Positions 36,556-46,801 of a stretch of DNA of 64,000 bases are shown in pieces (positions within the stretch are counted from its first letter, which is position 1; each line of letters opens with the position of its first letter). Origin of the DNA: Pseudomonadota bacterium (GTDB lineage Bacteria; Pseudomonadota; Gammaproteobacteria; Steroidobacterales; Steroidobacteraceae); the NCBI GenBank assembly GCA_947454465.1, contig CANGJP010000002.1:57268-121267 (forward strand). The letters are read 5' to 3'. The translations under genes were made by a program, and so were the position numbers. Under the pieces are notes generated by a model, which did not search any database, had not been told where the DNA came from, and saw only the letters and a list, made by a program, of their open reading frames with translations.

Positions 36556-38151
36556 TTACTTTACTTCCGGTGGCACTTCAAACGAGTGATACGGAGCCGG
36601 TGATGACACCGTCCATTCAAGACCTTGTGGGCTGGCGTCATCCCACACTTTATCTGAAGCCTTCACCCCACCACGGACACAGCTGATGATGTTATAGACA
36701 AACAGCAACTGGGTGAGACCGAAGCAAAACCCACCAATGGATGAAACAAAGTTCCAATCAGCAAACTGAGTGGAATAGTCAGGAATGCGTCGAGGCATAC
36801 CGGCCAGCCCTAGGAAGTGCTGCGGAAAGAACAACACATTGACGAAAATAGTGGACAGCCAGAAGTGCAACTTACCCATTTTCTCGTTATACATGTGACC
36901 AGTCCACTTAGGTAGCCAGTAATAGGTGGCCGCCATGATAGAGAACACTGCACCTGGAACTAGAACATAATGGAAGTGGGCAACGACAAAATACGTGTCG
37001 TGATACTGGAAATCTGCTGGGGCAATGGCAAGCATCAAACCCGAAAAACCACCGATGGTGAACAGAAAGAGAAAAGACAACGCGAACAGCATGGGGGTTT
37101 CAAAACTAATTGAACCCTTCCACATCGTGGCCGTCCAGTTAAACACCTTCACACCCGTTGGAATGGCGATCAGCATGGTCGATAACATGAAGAACATTTC
37201 ACCCACGAGTGGCATACCGGTCGTGAACATGTGGTGTGCCCACACAATGAATGATAGGAAAGCAATCGACGCTGTGGCGTACACCATGGCGTCATAACCA
37301 AACAGCGGTTTGCGTGAAAAAGTTGGGATGATTTCTGAGACTACACCGAATGCAGGCAGAATCATGATGTACACCTCGGGATGACCGAAGAACCAGAAAA
37401 TGTGCTGGAACATCACCGGGTCGCCGCCACCCGCAGCATTAAAGAAACTGGTTCCAAAATAGTGATCGGTCAACAACATCGTCACGGCACCAGCCAGCAC
37501 AGGCATCACGGCGATCAGCAGGTAAGCCGTGATCAACCAAGTCCAAACGAACAACGGCATTTTCAACAAAGTCATGCCGGGAGCGCGCATATTCATGATC
37601 GTAACAATAACGTTAATTGCGCCCATGATGGACGAAGCACCCATCAAGTGCACCGCAAAAACGGCCATCGGGAACGCATCACCGGTCTGCAACACCAGAG
37701 GCGGATATAGCGTCCAGCCACCTGCCGGGGAACCGCCTGGCACCAACAGCGTCAATAACAACATGCCGAATGCAAAAGGCAATATCCAAAAACTAAAGTT
37801 ATTCATACGAGGCAGCGCCATGTCTGGCGCTCCGACCTGCAAAGGAATCATCCAATTTGCCAGACCCGTGAAAGCAGGCATCACCGCGCCGAACACCATA
37901 ATGAGAGCGTGCATGGTCGTCATGCTGTTAAAGGTACCGGGATCCAGCACTTGGGTTCCGGGGTACAGCAACTCAGCACGAATAAACATTGCCATCAAAC
38001 CGCCGGTCAAAAACATGACCAAGCTGAATATCAGATACATCGAACCGATGTCTTTATGATTGGTGGCATAGAACCAGCGACGCCAGCCCTTCATTGGACC
38101 ATGATCATCGTGACCTGCTGCGTGAGTATCGTGTGTATGTGATGCACTCAT
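36556..38151 (-). CDS. ctaD: Cytochrome c oxidase subunit I
   Basis: This is the catalytic subunit of an aa3-type haem-copper oxidase, 531 residues with twelve helices. The low-spin haem ligand region is [14 protein letters not shown]. The CuB histidine and cross-linked tyrosine are in [14 protein letters not shown], further CuB histidines in [12 protein letters not shown], and the haem a/a3 histidines in [12 protein letters not shown]. The glutamate of family A oxidases is in GHPEVY, and the D and K channel residues appear kept. It is flanked by ctaC upstream and the small assembly gene downstream. Confidence 0.98.
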   Translation of the reverse strand: MSASHTHDTHAAGHDDHGPMKGWRRWFYATNHKDIGSMYLIFSLVMFLTGGLMAMFIRAELLYPGTQVLDPGTFNSMTTMHALIMVFGAVMPAFTGLANWMIPLQVGAPDMALPRMNNFSFWILPFAFGMLLLTLLVPGGSPAGGWTLYPPLVLQTGDAFPMAVFAVHLMGASSIMGAINVIVTIMNMRAPGMTLLKMPLFVWTWLITAYLLIAVMPVLAGAVTMLLTDHYFGTSFFNAAGGGDPVMFQHIFWFFGHPEVYIMILPAFGVVSEIIPTFSRKPLFGYDAMVYATASIAFLSFIVWAHHMFTTGMPLVGEMFFMLSTMLIAIPTGVKVFNWTATMWKGSISFETPMLFALSFLFLFTIGGFSGLMLAIAPADFQYHDTYFVVAHFHYVLVPGAVFSIMAATYYWLPKWTGHMYNEKMGKLHFWLSTIFVNVLFFPQHFLGLAGMPRRIPDYSTQFADWNFVSSIGGFCFGLTQLLFVYNIISCVRGGVKASDKVWDDASPQGLEWTVSSPAPYHSFEVPPEVK

Positions 38152-38186
38152 GATTTATCTCGATTTCAATAGCTTGGCGCGGTTGT

Positions 38187-39065
38187 TCAGGTGGTGGCGG
38201 TCGAAGTGGCAGCGGAGCTGGCTGTACCTTCAGTAGCAGAAGTTTCCGTTGCAACTGGCGTACTCGGCGTCTGCTGTGCCTTCAACCACGTGTCGTAATC
38301 AGCCTGTGACCGTACATCAACCACTACCGGCATGAAGCCATGATCACGGCCACATAACTCGGCACATTGACCACGATATATGCCTACTTGGTCGGCCTTG
38401 AACCACAATTCATTCACAAAGCCGGGAATAGCATCCTTTTTCATCCCCAAAGCAGGTACCCACCACGCATGAATTACATCGCCAGCCGTGAGCAATACCC
38501 GCACTTTTTTGCCAACAGGCACCACCAGCGGGTTATCCACGCTGAGTAGATAATCTGGCACGGTACTGACATCCGTAGTGGCTCCCAGTTGACGCGCAGC
38601 GTTGCTGTCACGGGATAATGTTGAGAAAAAGCTAACGCTCTGATCCAAATATTCGTATTGCCACTTCCATTGGTAGCCTGTGACCTTAATGGTCATTTCG
38701 GAACCGCGCGTATCTTCAATTTTGATCAATGCGCGCGCCGCAGGAATCGCCATAAACACCAAAATTACGATGGGAATGGCCGTCCAGATGATTTCAACCT
38801 TAGTGCTGTGTAGCAATGTGGTATCTGGCACAGCACCCTTGGAATGCCGGAATTTGATAATGGAATACACCATTGCGCCAAACACAACCACAGCAATGCC
38901 AAAACAGATTCCCAAAATGGTCATGTGTAGTGAATAAGCCTGCTTACTCAGTTCGGTCACACCCGGGGTCATGTTCAGCTGCCACGCAGCAAATGCCGGA
39001 CCGGCCACTAGGCTGGCCGACAACGCGCCCATCGCGCTCACCAGAGGTTTAAAAAACTTCGACAT
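38187..39065 (-). CDS. ctaC: Cytochrome c oxidase subunit II
   Basis: Subunit II carries the CuA centre that takes electrons from cytochrome c. I start at MSKFFKPLVSAMG (292 residues), which gives a proper signal peptide. Two membrane helices follow, then the cupredoxin domain with HAWWVPALGMKKDAIPG and the CuA motif CAELCGRDHGFMPVVV. There is no CXXCH, so it is not a caa3 fusion. The C-terminus is a low-complexity Ser/Thr/Ala tail. It leads the operon ctaC-ctaD-small-ctaG-ctaE. Confidence 0.97.
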   Translation of the reverse strand: MSKFFKPLVSAMGALSASLVAGPAFAAWQLNMTPGVTELSKQAYSLHMTILGICFGIAVVVFGAMVYSIIKFRHSKGAVPDTTLLHSTKVEIIWTAIPIVILVFMAIPAARALIKIEDTRGSEMTIKVTGYQWKWQYEYLDQSVSFFSTLSRDSNAARQLGATTDVSTVPDYLLSVDNPLVVPVGKKVRVLLTAGDVIHAWWVPALGMKKDAIPGFVNELWFKADQVGIYRGQCAELCGRDHGFMPVVVDVRSQADYDTWLKAQQTPSTPVATETSATEGTASSAATSTATT

Positions 39066-39130
39066 TTGCACCAATGCTCCCGATGTTGAACCTGCTCTGG
39101 CTGGCACCAGCCAACCCTTCCGCGCCGTAT

Positions 39131-39619
39131 TTAGTACAGCGCCGGCGAATCATTCATGTTCCCAACCAATCGTTGCAGACGGAGTGCCAGCGCACGCCGC
39201 TCCTGCTCGGTCAGAAAATGCCCCACTTCACAGACACGACCACTCGACTCAAAAACCAGTCGAGTAGGGTAATACCCGAAGCGAGAGCCGCATAGTTTAA
39301 CCCTCGTCCAGTGGCGAGGAAACCTCGTTTTTGCTTGTGAGACACTAAGTTGCGAACTTATTGTCACAAAATCTTGCGAAATCGAGATGCTCTGCCGTTG
39401 CTCACCCCTCTTGAGTGACGCCCTCAATGCCAACCAGACTAGCAGCAACTCTAAACCTGCAAAAGGTAACACCGGCCAGCATCCCTGGAACAAGCAAAAC
39501 ACGCCTGCAACAAAGGGACCTGCACTTACTGTCACCATAAACAGCAATATACCCTTTTTATTCAATGAATTATGAGCACATAGCTCAATGCGGATGAACC
39601 GCTGATCATGCCACTCCAT
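39131..39619 (-). CDS. DUF2244 membrane protein
   Basis: I start at MEWHDQRFIRIELCAHNSL, giving 162 residues, the usual family length; the ORF-track start is 41 codons earlier and adds unrelated sequence. Two adjacent membrane segments (FMVTVSAGPFVAGVFCLF and WPVLPFAGLELLLVWLAL) are followed by a soluble domain ending FLTEQERRALALRLQRL. DUF2244 genes often precede ctaC in proteobacteria. Their function is unknown, though a link to oxidase assembly is suggested by context. Confidence 0.8.
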   Translation of the reverse strand: MEWHDQRFIRIELCAHNSLNKKGILLFMVTVSAGPFVAGVFCLFQGCWPVLPFAGLELLLVWLALRASLKRGEQRQSISISQDFVTISSQLSVSQAKTRFPRHWTRVKLCGSRFGYYPTRLVFESSGRVCEVGHFLTEQERRALALRLQRLVGNMNDSPALY

Positions 39620-39780
39620 GGCGCGGGGTAGGCACTGAAGGCTCCGTGAGGGGTGGCAAAGGGCATCAAAATCGCTCAAGGGCTTATGATTGATCCAATT
39701 TAATAACCCGCTGATAGTAAAGCTGGGAGAGAGCGCAGGCAATTAGCCCATCCCCTCAAGAACAATCGATGCCTTATTTT

Positions 39781-40464
39781 TTAGTCAAACAAAGCATCAA
39801 CATTCAAGCACTTTTTTGTCTGAGTCGAGCAAGAAGCATCGATGATATATGGCACCACACCCAAACATGGCACCTGAAGCCGTTGCTGCAAAGTCTCAAG
39901 ATTGGCCTCCGCTTCAGGAAACTCAGCCTGAATATGATTTCCAACCCACCCAACCAACCTACACGGTCCAGACTGGATCACGTGCGCCGTTAACAGGGCG
40001 TGATTCAAACAACCAAGCCGCAAACCCACTACTAAAATTACATCCAGCTTTAAGGCTTCAGGCAAATCACTCAAATAACCAGAGGGTTCAGAAGGCACGC
40101 GCCAACCTCCAGCACCTTCAACCACCACGATGTCTGCCTGTGCCGATAATTTTTGATAAGCCACCAACATATCAGCCAACCTGATTTCTTGTCTGGCCTG
40201 TCTAGCCGCAAGATGGGGTGCAATCGCAGGGGCAAAACAGTAAGGATTCATCACCGCATAATCCACCACACGATTGGCAGCCTTGCTTAAAGCGAGCGCA
40301 TCGGCGTTGCGTAAACCATCGACACTGTATTCACTGCCACTGGCCACTGGCTTCATTCCAACAACCGTTAGACCTCTAGATACGAATACCTCCATGAGCG
40401 CACAAGAGATCAGTGTCTTGCCTACACCCGTATCAGTACCGGTAATAAAAACGCCTCTTGCCAT
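39781..40464 (-). CDS. bioD: Dethiobiotin synthetase
   Basis: BioD closes the ureido ring to make dethiobiotin from DAPA, CO2 and ATP. I start at MARGVFITGTDTGVGKTLIS (227 residues), whose P-loop GTDTGVGKT is diagnostic. The ORF frame extends 40 codons upstream without homology. VVVEGAGGWRVP is the second conserved block. It is on the same strand as bioBFHC but separated from bioC by two plus-strand genes and about 1.5 kb. Confidence 0.95.
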   Translation of the reverse strand: MARGVFITGTDTGVGKTLISCALMEVFVSRGLTVVGMKPVASGSEYSVDGLRNADALALSKAANRVVDYAVMNPYCFAPAIAPHLAARQARQEIRLADMLVAYQKLSAQADIVVVEGAGGWRVPSEPSGYLSDLPEALKLDVILVVGLRLGCLNHALLTAHVIQSGPCRLVGWVGNHIQAEFPEAEANLETLQQRLQVPCLGVVPYIIDASCSTQTKKCLNVDALFD

Positions 40465-40685
40465 CACTGCGCCAATCTTCTGCTTTGTGTAAAGAAGTAA
40501 GACTAGTGGTTTTTCCAATTTTGCGTAAGCGTTTACTTTAGGTGATTCCAACGAAACTTTTCTGTGGCCCCTCGATTTCGGCAACAGTGCCCAGTTTAGG
40601 GTTTAGATTGAATCGCTGTGAGGTGTATGATCGTCACCAGATCAGTCTGCAACCCATCCATCCTTACGAGAGGTTTACTCAGATC

Positions 40686-41399
40686 ATGGGCACTGACCAA
40701 CGATCCTCGTTCATTTTAGGTGCCTTCATCTGTAGCGGCCTTGCGCTCATGGGTTACCTGATCGGTTCTAGCGCCATCAAATTCAGAGAATATGAACGGG
40801 TGGTGTCAGTTAAAGGGCTTTCTGAACGGGAGATCCCAGCAGACGTAGCGGTTTGGCCCGTAAACTTCACTGCAGCGAATAATGATCTCACCGCACTGTA
40901 CTCCTCAATGGAAAATAACAGTAAACAAGTGGTCGAATTCCTGACTGAAGCGGGTTTTTCATCCGCTGAAATCACGATCAGTGCGCCAGTCATTACCGAC
41001 AAACTCGCTCAACAATACGGTGGCGGTGAAAACGCTCATTTACGCTATATCTCCAGCCAGACCATCACTGTCTATTCCAACCAAATAGATTTGGTGCGCG
41101 CAACCCAAAACAATTTAGCCAAACTCGGCAAAAAAGGAATCGCCTTAGGCGGCTACGAATATGTAAAAACAGAATACCTGTTTACCAAACTCAATGAGAT
41201 TAAACCTGCCATGATTGAAGAGGCGACACGTAAGGCACGTGAAGTGGCCGAAAAATTTGCGAAGGATTCACACAGCCAACTGGGCAAAATAAAAAGCGCC
41301 AATCAAGGACAGTTTTCAGTAGAAGATCGCGACACCAATACTCCTTATATTAAACGAGTGCGCATTGTCTCAACGATTGACTACTACCTATCCGATTAA
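40686..41399 (+). CDS. SIMPL-domain (DUF541) periplasmic protein
   Basis: I start at MGTDQRSSFILGAFICSG (237 residues), with AGAGG upstream. The protein has one N-terminal membrane anchor or uncleaved signal and then a SIMPL/DUF541 domain, recognisable in VVSVKGLSEREIPADVAVWPVNF and SQTITVYSNQIDLVRATQNN (by parts). E. coli YggE is a relative linked to oxidative stress, but the family function is not defined. It lies between bioD and bioC on the opposite strand. Confidence 0.85.
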   Translation: MGTDQRSSFILGAFICSGLALMGYLIGSSAIKFREYERVVSVKGLSEREIPADVAVWPVNFTAANNDLTALYSSMENNSKQVVEFLTEAGFSSAEITISAPVITDKLAQQYGGGENAHLRYISSQTITVYSNQIDLVRATQNNLAKLGKKGIALGGYEYVKTEYLFTKLNEIKPAMIEEATRKAREVAEKFAKDSHSQLGKIKSANQGQFSVEDRDTNTPYIKRVRIVSTIDYYLSD

Positions 41400-41498
41400 T
41401 CGCACTACTCGTAGTGACCTAAATCATATTCAATGCACTACCCTCTATCTTGGGGTCTTGTCGAGACCGGTTTGCCCGCTGTCATCGCTTAAACCACC

Positions 41499-41951
41499 AT
41501 GAAAATTGACCTAGAGTCACCCAATAAGCCTGAAATCCTAGCCTTGATTGAAGCCCTTGATGCCTATCAGAAGCCTCTGTATCCGCCAGAAAGTCATCAC
41601 GGTATTGATATCATGGCACTAGCCATGCCTCATGTGTTGTTCGCCGTAGCACGCAACAACAAAGGAAAAGCTGTCGGCTGTGGCGCCATCTCTCTAAGCA
41701 ATGAATACGGCGAATTGAAACGCATGTATGTAATGAATGAATATAGGGGGCAAGGCCTAGGGAAACAGTTATTGACCTTTCTTGAGTCAGCAGCACGCTT
41801 AAGAAACTGCACTCATGTCCTGCTAGAAACAGGCTACCTTCAAATTGAAGCCTTAACGCTCTATAGCCGGTGTGGCTATAAACCTTGTGATCCATTCGGT
41901 AACTACATCAACGATCCAAATAGTATATTCATGAAAAAGCAAATTACTTAA
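41499..41951 (+). CDS. GNAT-family N-acetyltransferase
   Basis: This 150-residue protein shows the acetyl-CoA motif A: RMYVMNEYRGQGLGKQLL, with R-G-Q-G-L-G as the pyrophosphate loop, and motif B near LYSRCGYKPCDPFG. The substrate is unknown. Its stop codon TAA overlaps the bioC stop on the other strand within the palindrome TTAA, so the two convergent genes share three to four bases with no room for a terminator. Confidence 0.88.
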   Translation: MKIDLESPNKPEILALIEALDAYQKPLYPPESHHGIDIMALAMPHVLFAVARNNKGKAVGCGAISLSNEYGELKRMYVMNEYRGQGLGKQLLTFLESAARLRNCTHVLLETGYLQIEALTLYSRCGYKPCDPFGNYINDPNSIFMKKQIT

Positions 41952-42832
41952 CGACGGCGCCCAATATGGCCGATCGGAATACGCACTTCGCCATCGACTT
42001 TTAAGCTCATTTTATCGTTACCCCAAGCCTGACCGTACACCACCTCGTAGCTTGCAGGTAACACACCCTCACGGCGATACTGCTCATAAGCTGCAGCCAT
42101 ACGCTTGATGACTCCAGGTGAGGTCAGTCCCGAAGACCGTCCTGCGGTGACATTGTGTGCACCGATGACTTTAAGTTCACGCATTAATCCCATCACATCA
42201 GAATATGTCAGTGTAAATCGTTCGATATCGAGCACCGGTTCAGCCATACCAGCGCGTATCATGGCATCGCCCAAGTCATGCATATCAATAAAACGGTTTA
42301 CATGGGTGTGTTGATCAACAAGAGCCCAAGCTTCGCGTAATTCATGCAAGGTATCTGGGCCGAAACTGGCAAACATAAAGACACCACTCGGCTTGAGCAC
42401 GCGACGAACCTCAGCAAAAACAGCATCTGGTGGATCGCACCATTGCAGCATGAGGTTACTGAACACCAGATCAATCGAATGACTTTTAAATGGTAACTGA
42501 TAGGCATCAGCACAAACTGAATTCGCTTTTTTACCCAGTAATTTTTTAATTACACTACGCTGATGAGTCACTTGTTGGAGCATGCCATAAGCGGCATCCA
42601 TCGAAATCACACTCGCCTTGGGATAGCGTTTCTGTAAAAGCTTACTTGAGATCCCTGTACCACAACCCAGATCAAGAATAACGCTCGGAACTGACTTCTG
42701 CCATTCCAATCGTTCAAGCAGCCGCATACGTACTTCAGTCTGTAATACAGCAAATTGATCATAGTTGGCACTCGCCTCACTAAATGAGCGACGTACCGCA
42801 CGACGGTTAATATAATAAGGATCGTGATTCAT
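41948..42832 (-). CDS. bioC: Malonyl-ACP O-methyltransferase
   Basis: BioC methylates malonyl-ACP to disguise it as a fatty-acid primer for pimeloyl synthesis. The 294-residue protein has the SAM motif VILDLGCGTGISSKLL at about 49-64, DLVFSNLMLQWCDPP, and the BioC-type N-terminus NRRAVRRSFSEASANYDQFAVLQ (by parts). It overlaps bioH by 4 nt as the fourth gene of bioB-F-H-C. Confidence 0.95.
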   Translation of the reverse strand: MNHDPYYINRRAVRRSFSEASANYDQFAVLQTEVRMRLLERLEWQKSVPSVILDLGCGTGISSKLLQKRYPKASVISMDAAYGMLQQVTHQRSVIKKLLGKKANSVCADAYQLPFKSHSIDLVFSNLMLQWCDPPDAVFAEVRRVLKPSGVFMFASFGPDTLHELREAWALVDQHTHVNRFIDMHDLGDAMIRAGMAEPVLDIERFTLTYSDVMGLMRELKVIGAHNVTAGRSSGLTSPGVIKRMAAAYEQYRREGVLPASYEVVYGQAWGNDKMSLKVDGEVRIPIGHIGRRR

Positions 42833-43599
42833 ACAGCAGGTAAACTCTGAACAAAAGAGTGTAGTTGTTCTAAGAACCAGTGTTGATTTGAAATAAAAGA
42901 CGCATGCCCAGCCCGTTTACACAGCATAAATTGCCCATGGGGTAGAAAACGTGCAAGGTATTCACCAGCGTCCGGATGTGTAATACGGTCATATTCTCCA
43001 CTAATAACCAATGCGGGTAGCTTTAACTCTGATAATGCTGGGCGCAAATCGGTGTCACGTAGTATGTTCAAGCCTTCATACAACGCGTCAGCAACTGCAG
43101 GATGTTGCAATAAACTTTCTTTCAGCCGTCTGAGCGCATCCCCAGCCTGCGCATCACCCCGTACTTGCAAGCTTAAAAAATCCTCAACGGTTCTCACATG
43201 ATTTTCATGCAAGCGCGCAAAAAAATGGGCGAACACATCCTTTGCCATACCCAGTGACCAACCTTCTGCCGCCACAAACTTCGGCGTAGTACTGACCAAG
43301 ACTAATGCACGCAGTGGCATGAGCTGTGCCAAATGCAACGCAACCTGTCCGCCCAATGACCAACCCAGAATAATGGCGTTAGACGGTATATGAGACTGAA
43401 CCGCAGAAACAAGTTGCTGTAATGAGTTCATTTCATGGTGATAAGCACTGTGACCATGACCCGGTAAATCAATACAGTGCACCCGATACTCCTTGGTCAG
43501 CGAAGGTAGCAGATCATCAAATATGCCACTGTGCATTGCCCAACCATGCAATAGCACTAAATTCTGACCTTGACCTTGTGTACGCACATGCAAACTCAT
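42829..43599 (-). CDS. bioH: Pimeloyl-ACP methyl ester esterase
   Basis: BioH removes the methyl group after two elongation rounds and so stops the chain at pimeloyl-ACP. The 256-residue alpha/beta hydrolase has the oxyanion HGWAMHSGIFD, nucleophile elbow GWSLGG, the aspartate in ISGEYDRITHPD and the histidine in RAGHASFISN. Start and stop overlap bioF and bioC by 4 nt each. Confidence 0.95.
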   Translation of the reverse strand: MSLHVRTQGQGQNLVLLHGWAMHSGIFDDLLPSLTKEYRVHCIDLPGHGHSAYHHEMNSLQQLVSAVQSHIPSNAIILGWSLGGQVALHLAQLMPLRALVLVSTTPKFVAAEGWSLGMAKDVFAHFFARLHENHVRTVEDFLSLQVRGDAQAGDALRRLKESLLQHPAVADALYEGLNILRDTDLRPALSELKLPALVISGEYDRITHPDAGEYLARFLPHGQFMLCKRAGHASFISNQHWFLEQLHSFVQSLPAV

Positions 43600-44777
43600 G
43601 TGACCGCCTTAAATATTTTTTCTAAAGCCTGAATAAGGTGATCAACATCTGAATCACTATGAGCCGCAGATAACGTTACCCTTAATCGAGATGTACCTAG
43701 AGGTACTGTCGGCGGACGAATAGCGCTCACCAGCATTCCAGCATTCAGCAATGCATCACTTGCAGCGAGTGCTGTATTTTCAGTACCAAGTACAATGGGT
43801 TGGATGGCGGTGGTCGATGGCATTAACGGCAGTCCCAATTGCTGTACGCCTTTACGAAACCTTGTAATTAGTTGTTGTAATCGCTCACGTCGCCAGCCAT
43901 CTTTTTTCACTAAGCGTAGTGCTGCCCGCGTTGCAGCCGCAACCGCGGGTGGTGTCGCTGTGGTATAAATATAAGTTCGTGATTTTTGAATCAACGTTTC
44001 GATTAACGCATCTGAGCCCGCGACAAATGCACCCGACACGCCCAGGGCCTTACCTAAAGTTGCCATATAGATTGGAACAGCGTCACTGGCCAAACCCGCT
44101 GCCTGTACTGATCCCTGACCCTGTTGACCTAACACACCAAAACCATGCGCATCGTCAATCATCAACACCGCTTGATGCTGCGCGCACAAAACCGCTAAAA
44201 CATCCAGTGGCGCGACATCACCATCCATACTAAAAACTCCATCACTCATAACCAACTTACGGCGCGAACGGCTTTCAGAAAGCTCCTGCTTCAGTTCAGT
44301 AGAATCCGCGTGAGCATAACGAGTAAATCGCGCCCCACTGGCCAGGCCTGCATCAAGTAATGATGCGTGATTCAATCGATCTTCGAATACAGCATCACCG
44401 CGCGTCAGGAGGGCGCTAGCTACACCCAAGTTAGCCATGTACCCCGTCGAGAACAATAATGCTCGTTCACGACCAACAAATTCAGCCAACTCCTCTTCGA
44501 GCGCATGATGTTCTGCACTGTGCCCAGTGACGAGGTGTGCCGCACCGCTGCCTGCACCATAGCGCTCAGCAGCGGCGCTCATAGCACGTCGAACCTCGAC
44601 ATGCGTGGCCAAACCTAGATAATCGTTACTGCAAAAATTGACGCAATCACGACCATCCACGCGAATATACATAGGCGCGGCTGGATCTATCACTTCCACA
44701 ACACGTCGGCGCCGATAGCGATCGACTGCAGTAATCGCTGCAACCTCAGCGCGTAAAGCCGCGTCAAAATCAACCAT
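43596..44777 (-). CDS. bioF: 8-amino-7-oxononanoate synthase
   Basis: This PLP enzyme condenses pimeloyl-ACP (or CoA) with L-alanine. The 393-residue length is normal. The cofactor lysine lies in MATLGKALGVSGAFVAGS. DDAHGFGVLG carries the PLP-contacting aspartate and histidine, and NDYLGLA and SGAAHLVTGH are conserved. It starts 8 nt after bioB. Confidence 0.96.
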   Translation of the reverse strand: MVDFDAALRAEVAAITAVDRYRRRRVVEVIDPAAPMYIRVDGRDCVNFCSNDYLGLATHVEVRRAMSAAAERYGAGSGAAHLVTGHSAEHHALEEELAEFVGRERALLFSTGYMANLGVASALLTRGDAVFEDRLNHASLLDAGLASGARFTRYAHADSTELKQELSESRSRRKLVMSDGVFSMDGDVAPLDVLAVLCAQHQAVLMIDDAHGFGVLGQQGQGSVQAAGLASDAVPIYMATLGKALGVSGAFVAGSDALIETLIQKSRTYIYTTATPPAVAAATRAALRLVKKDGWRRERLQQLITRFRKGVQQLGLPLMPSTTAIQPIVLGTENTALAASDALLNAGMLVSAIRPPTVPLGTSRLRVTLSAAHSDSDVDHLIQALEKIFKAVT

Positions 44778-44785
44778 GCGATTTG

Positions 44786-45862
44786 CTAGGCATGAGCAGA
44801 CTGATCAACCGCTGGCGTACAACGCACCTGGTCATTTCCTTGACAATGCCCTAACTCAGATTGTTCAACATCCGCTCTCACAACAGGTGCTTCAGGCATG
44901 ATTCCTAAGCGCTTAAACAAGGCTTGATCCCGATCAGATTCGGGATTATCTGTAGTCAATAATTTCTCACCATAGAAAATTGAGTTGGCGCCAGCCAGAA
45001 AACATAAGGCCTGCATCTGATCATTCATTTCTGTACGACCCGCAGATAAGCGCACATGAGATTTCGGCATCAGCAAGCGTGCCACCGCAATCGTTCTTAC
45101 AAAATCAAATGGATCAAGCGGTGCTACGCCTTTAAGCGGCGTACCGCTGACTTGTACCAATTGATTGATAGGTACGCTTTCCGGATGCTGCGGCATATTG
45201 GCCAAAGTCAGCAGCAATTTTGCACGGTCGCCTTCATCTTCACCCATACCTAAGATGCCACCACAGCAGACATTAATTCCTGCGTTGCGTACCGCATCTA
45301 AAGTATCAAGACGATCTTGAAACGTACGGGTGGTAATAATTTTTTCGTAAAACTCTTCACTGCTATCAAGGTTATGGTTGTAGTAGTCCAAGCCCGCCTC
45401 TTTAAGTTCGTGGGCCTGTTGCGATGTCAGCATCCCAAGCGTGGCACAGGTTTCCATGCCCAATGCCCGCACCCCACGAATCATTTCTGCGACCACTTTG
45501 AGTTGCTTGTCCTTCGGACTGCGATAGGCGGCGCCCATACAAAAGCGGGTCGCGCCCTTGGCTTTTGCGGCGCGGGCATTTTCCAACACTGCATCTACCG
45601 CCATTAATTCTTCGCGCTCTAGACCCGTGTCGTAACGGACACTCTGAGGGCAGTAAGCACAATCTTCGGGACAAGCACCGGTTTTGATCGACAGCAAAGT
45701 ACTGACTTGAACTTCATTGGGGTTGAAATGGCTGCGATGAACGCGCTGGGCATGAAACGTCAAATCGGCAAAGGGTAAATTCAGTAGCGTCTGAACTTCA
45801 TTGAGGGTCCAGTCATGACGAATGCTGCCGAGGGTATCCAGATTGATCGCGGGAGTAGACAT
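44786..45862 (-). CDS. bioB: Biotin synthase
   Basis: BioB is the radical SAM enzyme that inserts sulfur into dethiobiotin. The 358-residue protein has the 4Fe-4S motif C-x3-C-x2-C in [11 protein letters not shown]. It also has the residues around the 2Fe-2S cluster ([33 protein letters not shown]) and the arginine in [10 protein letters not shown]. It leads the bioBFHC operon and is divergent from comF. I saw no clear BirA-type operator in the 73-nt gap. Confidence 0.97.
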   Translation of the reverse strand: MSTPAINLDTLGSIRHDWTLNEVQTLLNLPFADLTFHAQRVHRSHFNPNEVQVSTLLSIKTGACPEDCAYCPQSVRYDTGLEREELMAVDAVLENARAAKAKGATRFCMGAAYRSPKDKQLKVVAEMIRGVRALGMETCATLGMLTSQQAHELKEAGLDYYNHNLDSSEEFYEKIITTRTFQDRLDTLDAVRNAGINVCCGGILGMGEDEGDRAKLLLTLANMPQHPESVPINQLVQVSGTPLKGVAPLDPFDFVRTIAVARLLMPKSHVRLSAGRTEMNDQMQALCFLAGANSIFYGEKLLTTDNPESDRDQALFKRLGIMPEAPVVRADVEQSELGHCQGNDQVRCTPAVDQSAHA

Positions 45863-45935
45863 AGCCAGTCCAGTAGTGAAAACTGGCGCGCAGTATTGAG
45901 ACCGGCACCCCGCCTGTCAACCAAGGAAGGTCAAT

Positions 45936-46697
45936 ATGGTTTACGATCGGCTGAAATCCCTAAGCTGTCGACTTTTAGCACAGTCCCAGCGCTGGTTATT
46001 ACCTGCCCGGTGCATTGCTTGCGGGGATGACGGGGGGTTGTTTTTTCCCAGTACCGAATGCTTATCCCTTGATTTGTGTAGAGGCTGTTACCTGCAACTG
46101 CCATTCAACCAGCATTCATGCCAACTATGCAGCCTCCCCTTGAATTCCAGTGGTGCACAACTGATTTGTGGCGAATGTCTACGCTCACCCCCTGACTACG
46201 ATCGAAGCTTCTGCCCTTTCGAATACCGCTACCCGATTTCCGATTTGATCCGTCATTTCAAATACGGTAACCATCTCGCTACTGCGCGAGTCTTGGCTGA
46301 ATTACTGTCTCATCACCTGCGATTGCAGCGCACTCATCCATGGCCGGACTGCATCATTCCGGTTCCTCTACACACACAGCGCTATCGGCAGCGGGGCTAT
46401 AACCAAGTGATTGAAGTCGGTTGGTACCTACATCGACGCCTGAATTTACCGCTTCGACTGGATGTCTTGGAACGAACACGAGCAACACCTGAACAAGCTG
46501 GACTTACGCGGCAAGCACGTCAAAAGAACCTCCGACGTGCTTTCAATGCGGTCTCTGCAATGATTCCCAGAAAAGTCGCTATTTTGGACGATGTGATCAC
46601 TACAGGCAGTACCGTCCAAGAAGTCGCATCGACCTTATATAAAGCTGGCGTAGAACAAATCGAAGTATGGGGAGTTGCCCGTGCAGCACATCGCTAA
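45936..46697 (+). CDS. comF: ComF-family phosphoribosyltransferase-like protein
   Basis: The 253-residue protein has a zinc-ribbon-like N-terminus (CIACGDDGG, CRGCYLQLP, CQLCSLPL, CGECLRSPP) and a PRTase-like C-terminus ending with the PRPP loop VAILDDVITTGST. The conserved GYNQV is present (RYRQRGYNQVIEVG). ComF (GntX) proteins take part in DNA uptake and use of DNA as a nutrient. Its position divergent from bioB is common in gammaproteobacteria. Confidence 0.92.
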   Translation: MVYDRLKSLSCRLLAQSQRWLLPARCIACGDDGGLFFPSTECLSLDLCRGCYLQLPFNQHSCQLCSLPLNSSGAQLICGECLRSPPDYDRSFCPFEYRYPISDLIRHFKYGNHLATARVLAELLSHHLRLQRTHPWPDCIIPVPLHTQRYRQRGYNQVIEVGWYLHRRLNLPLRLDVLERTRATPEQAGLTRQARQKNLRRAFNAVSAMIPRKVAILDDVITTGSTVQEVASTLYKAGVEQIEVWGVARAAHR

Positions 46698-46801
46698 ATC
46701 CTGAAATCCTGTTTAAAAATAGCAAAGGATTCAGCCATACATTGATACGGCCTATTACTGCTATGATGACCAATAATTTCAATTAAATTGAGGAGCAACA
46801 C

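Noticed and set aside
46742-46767. TTGATA and TATGAT before the cupin gene as a promoter
   Set aside because: The 14-nt spacer is too short for confidence, although both boxes look good.
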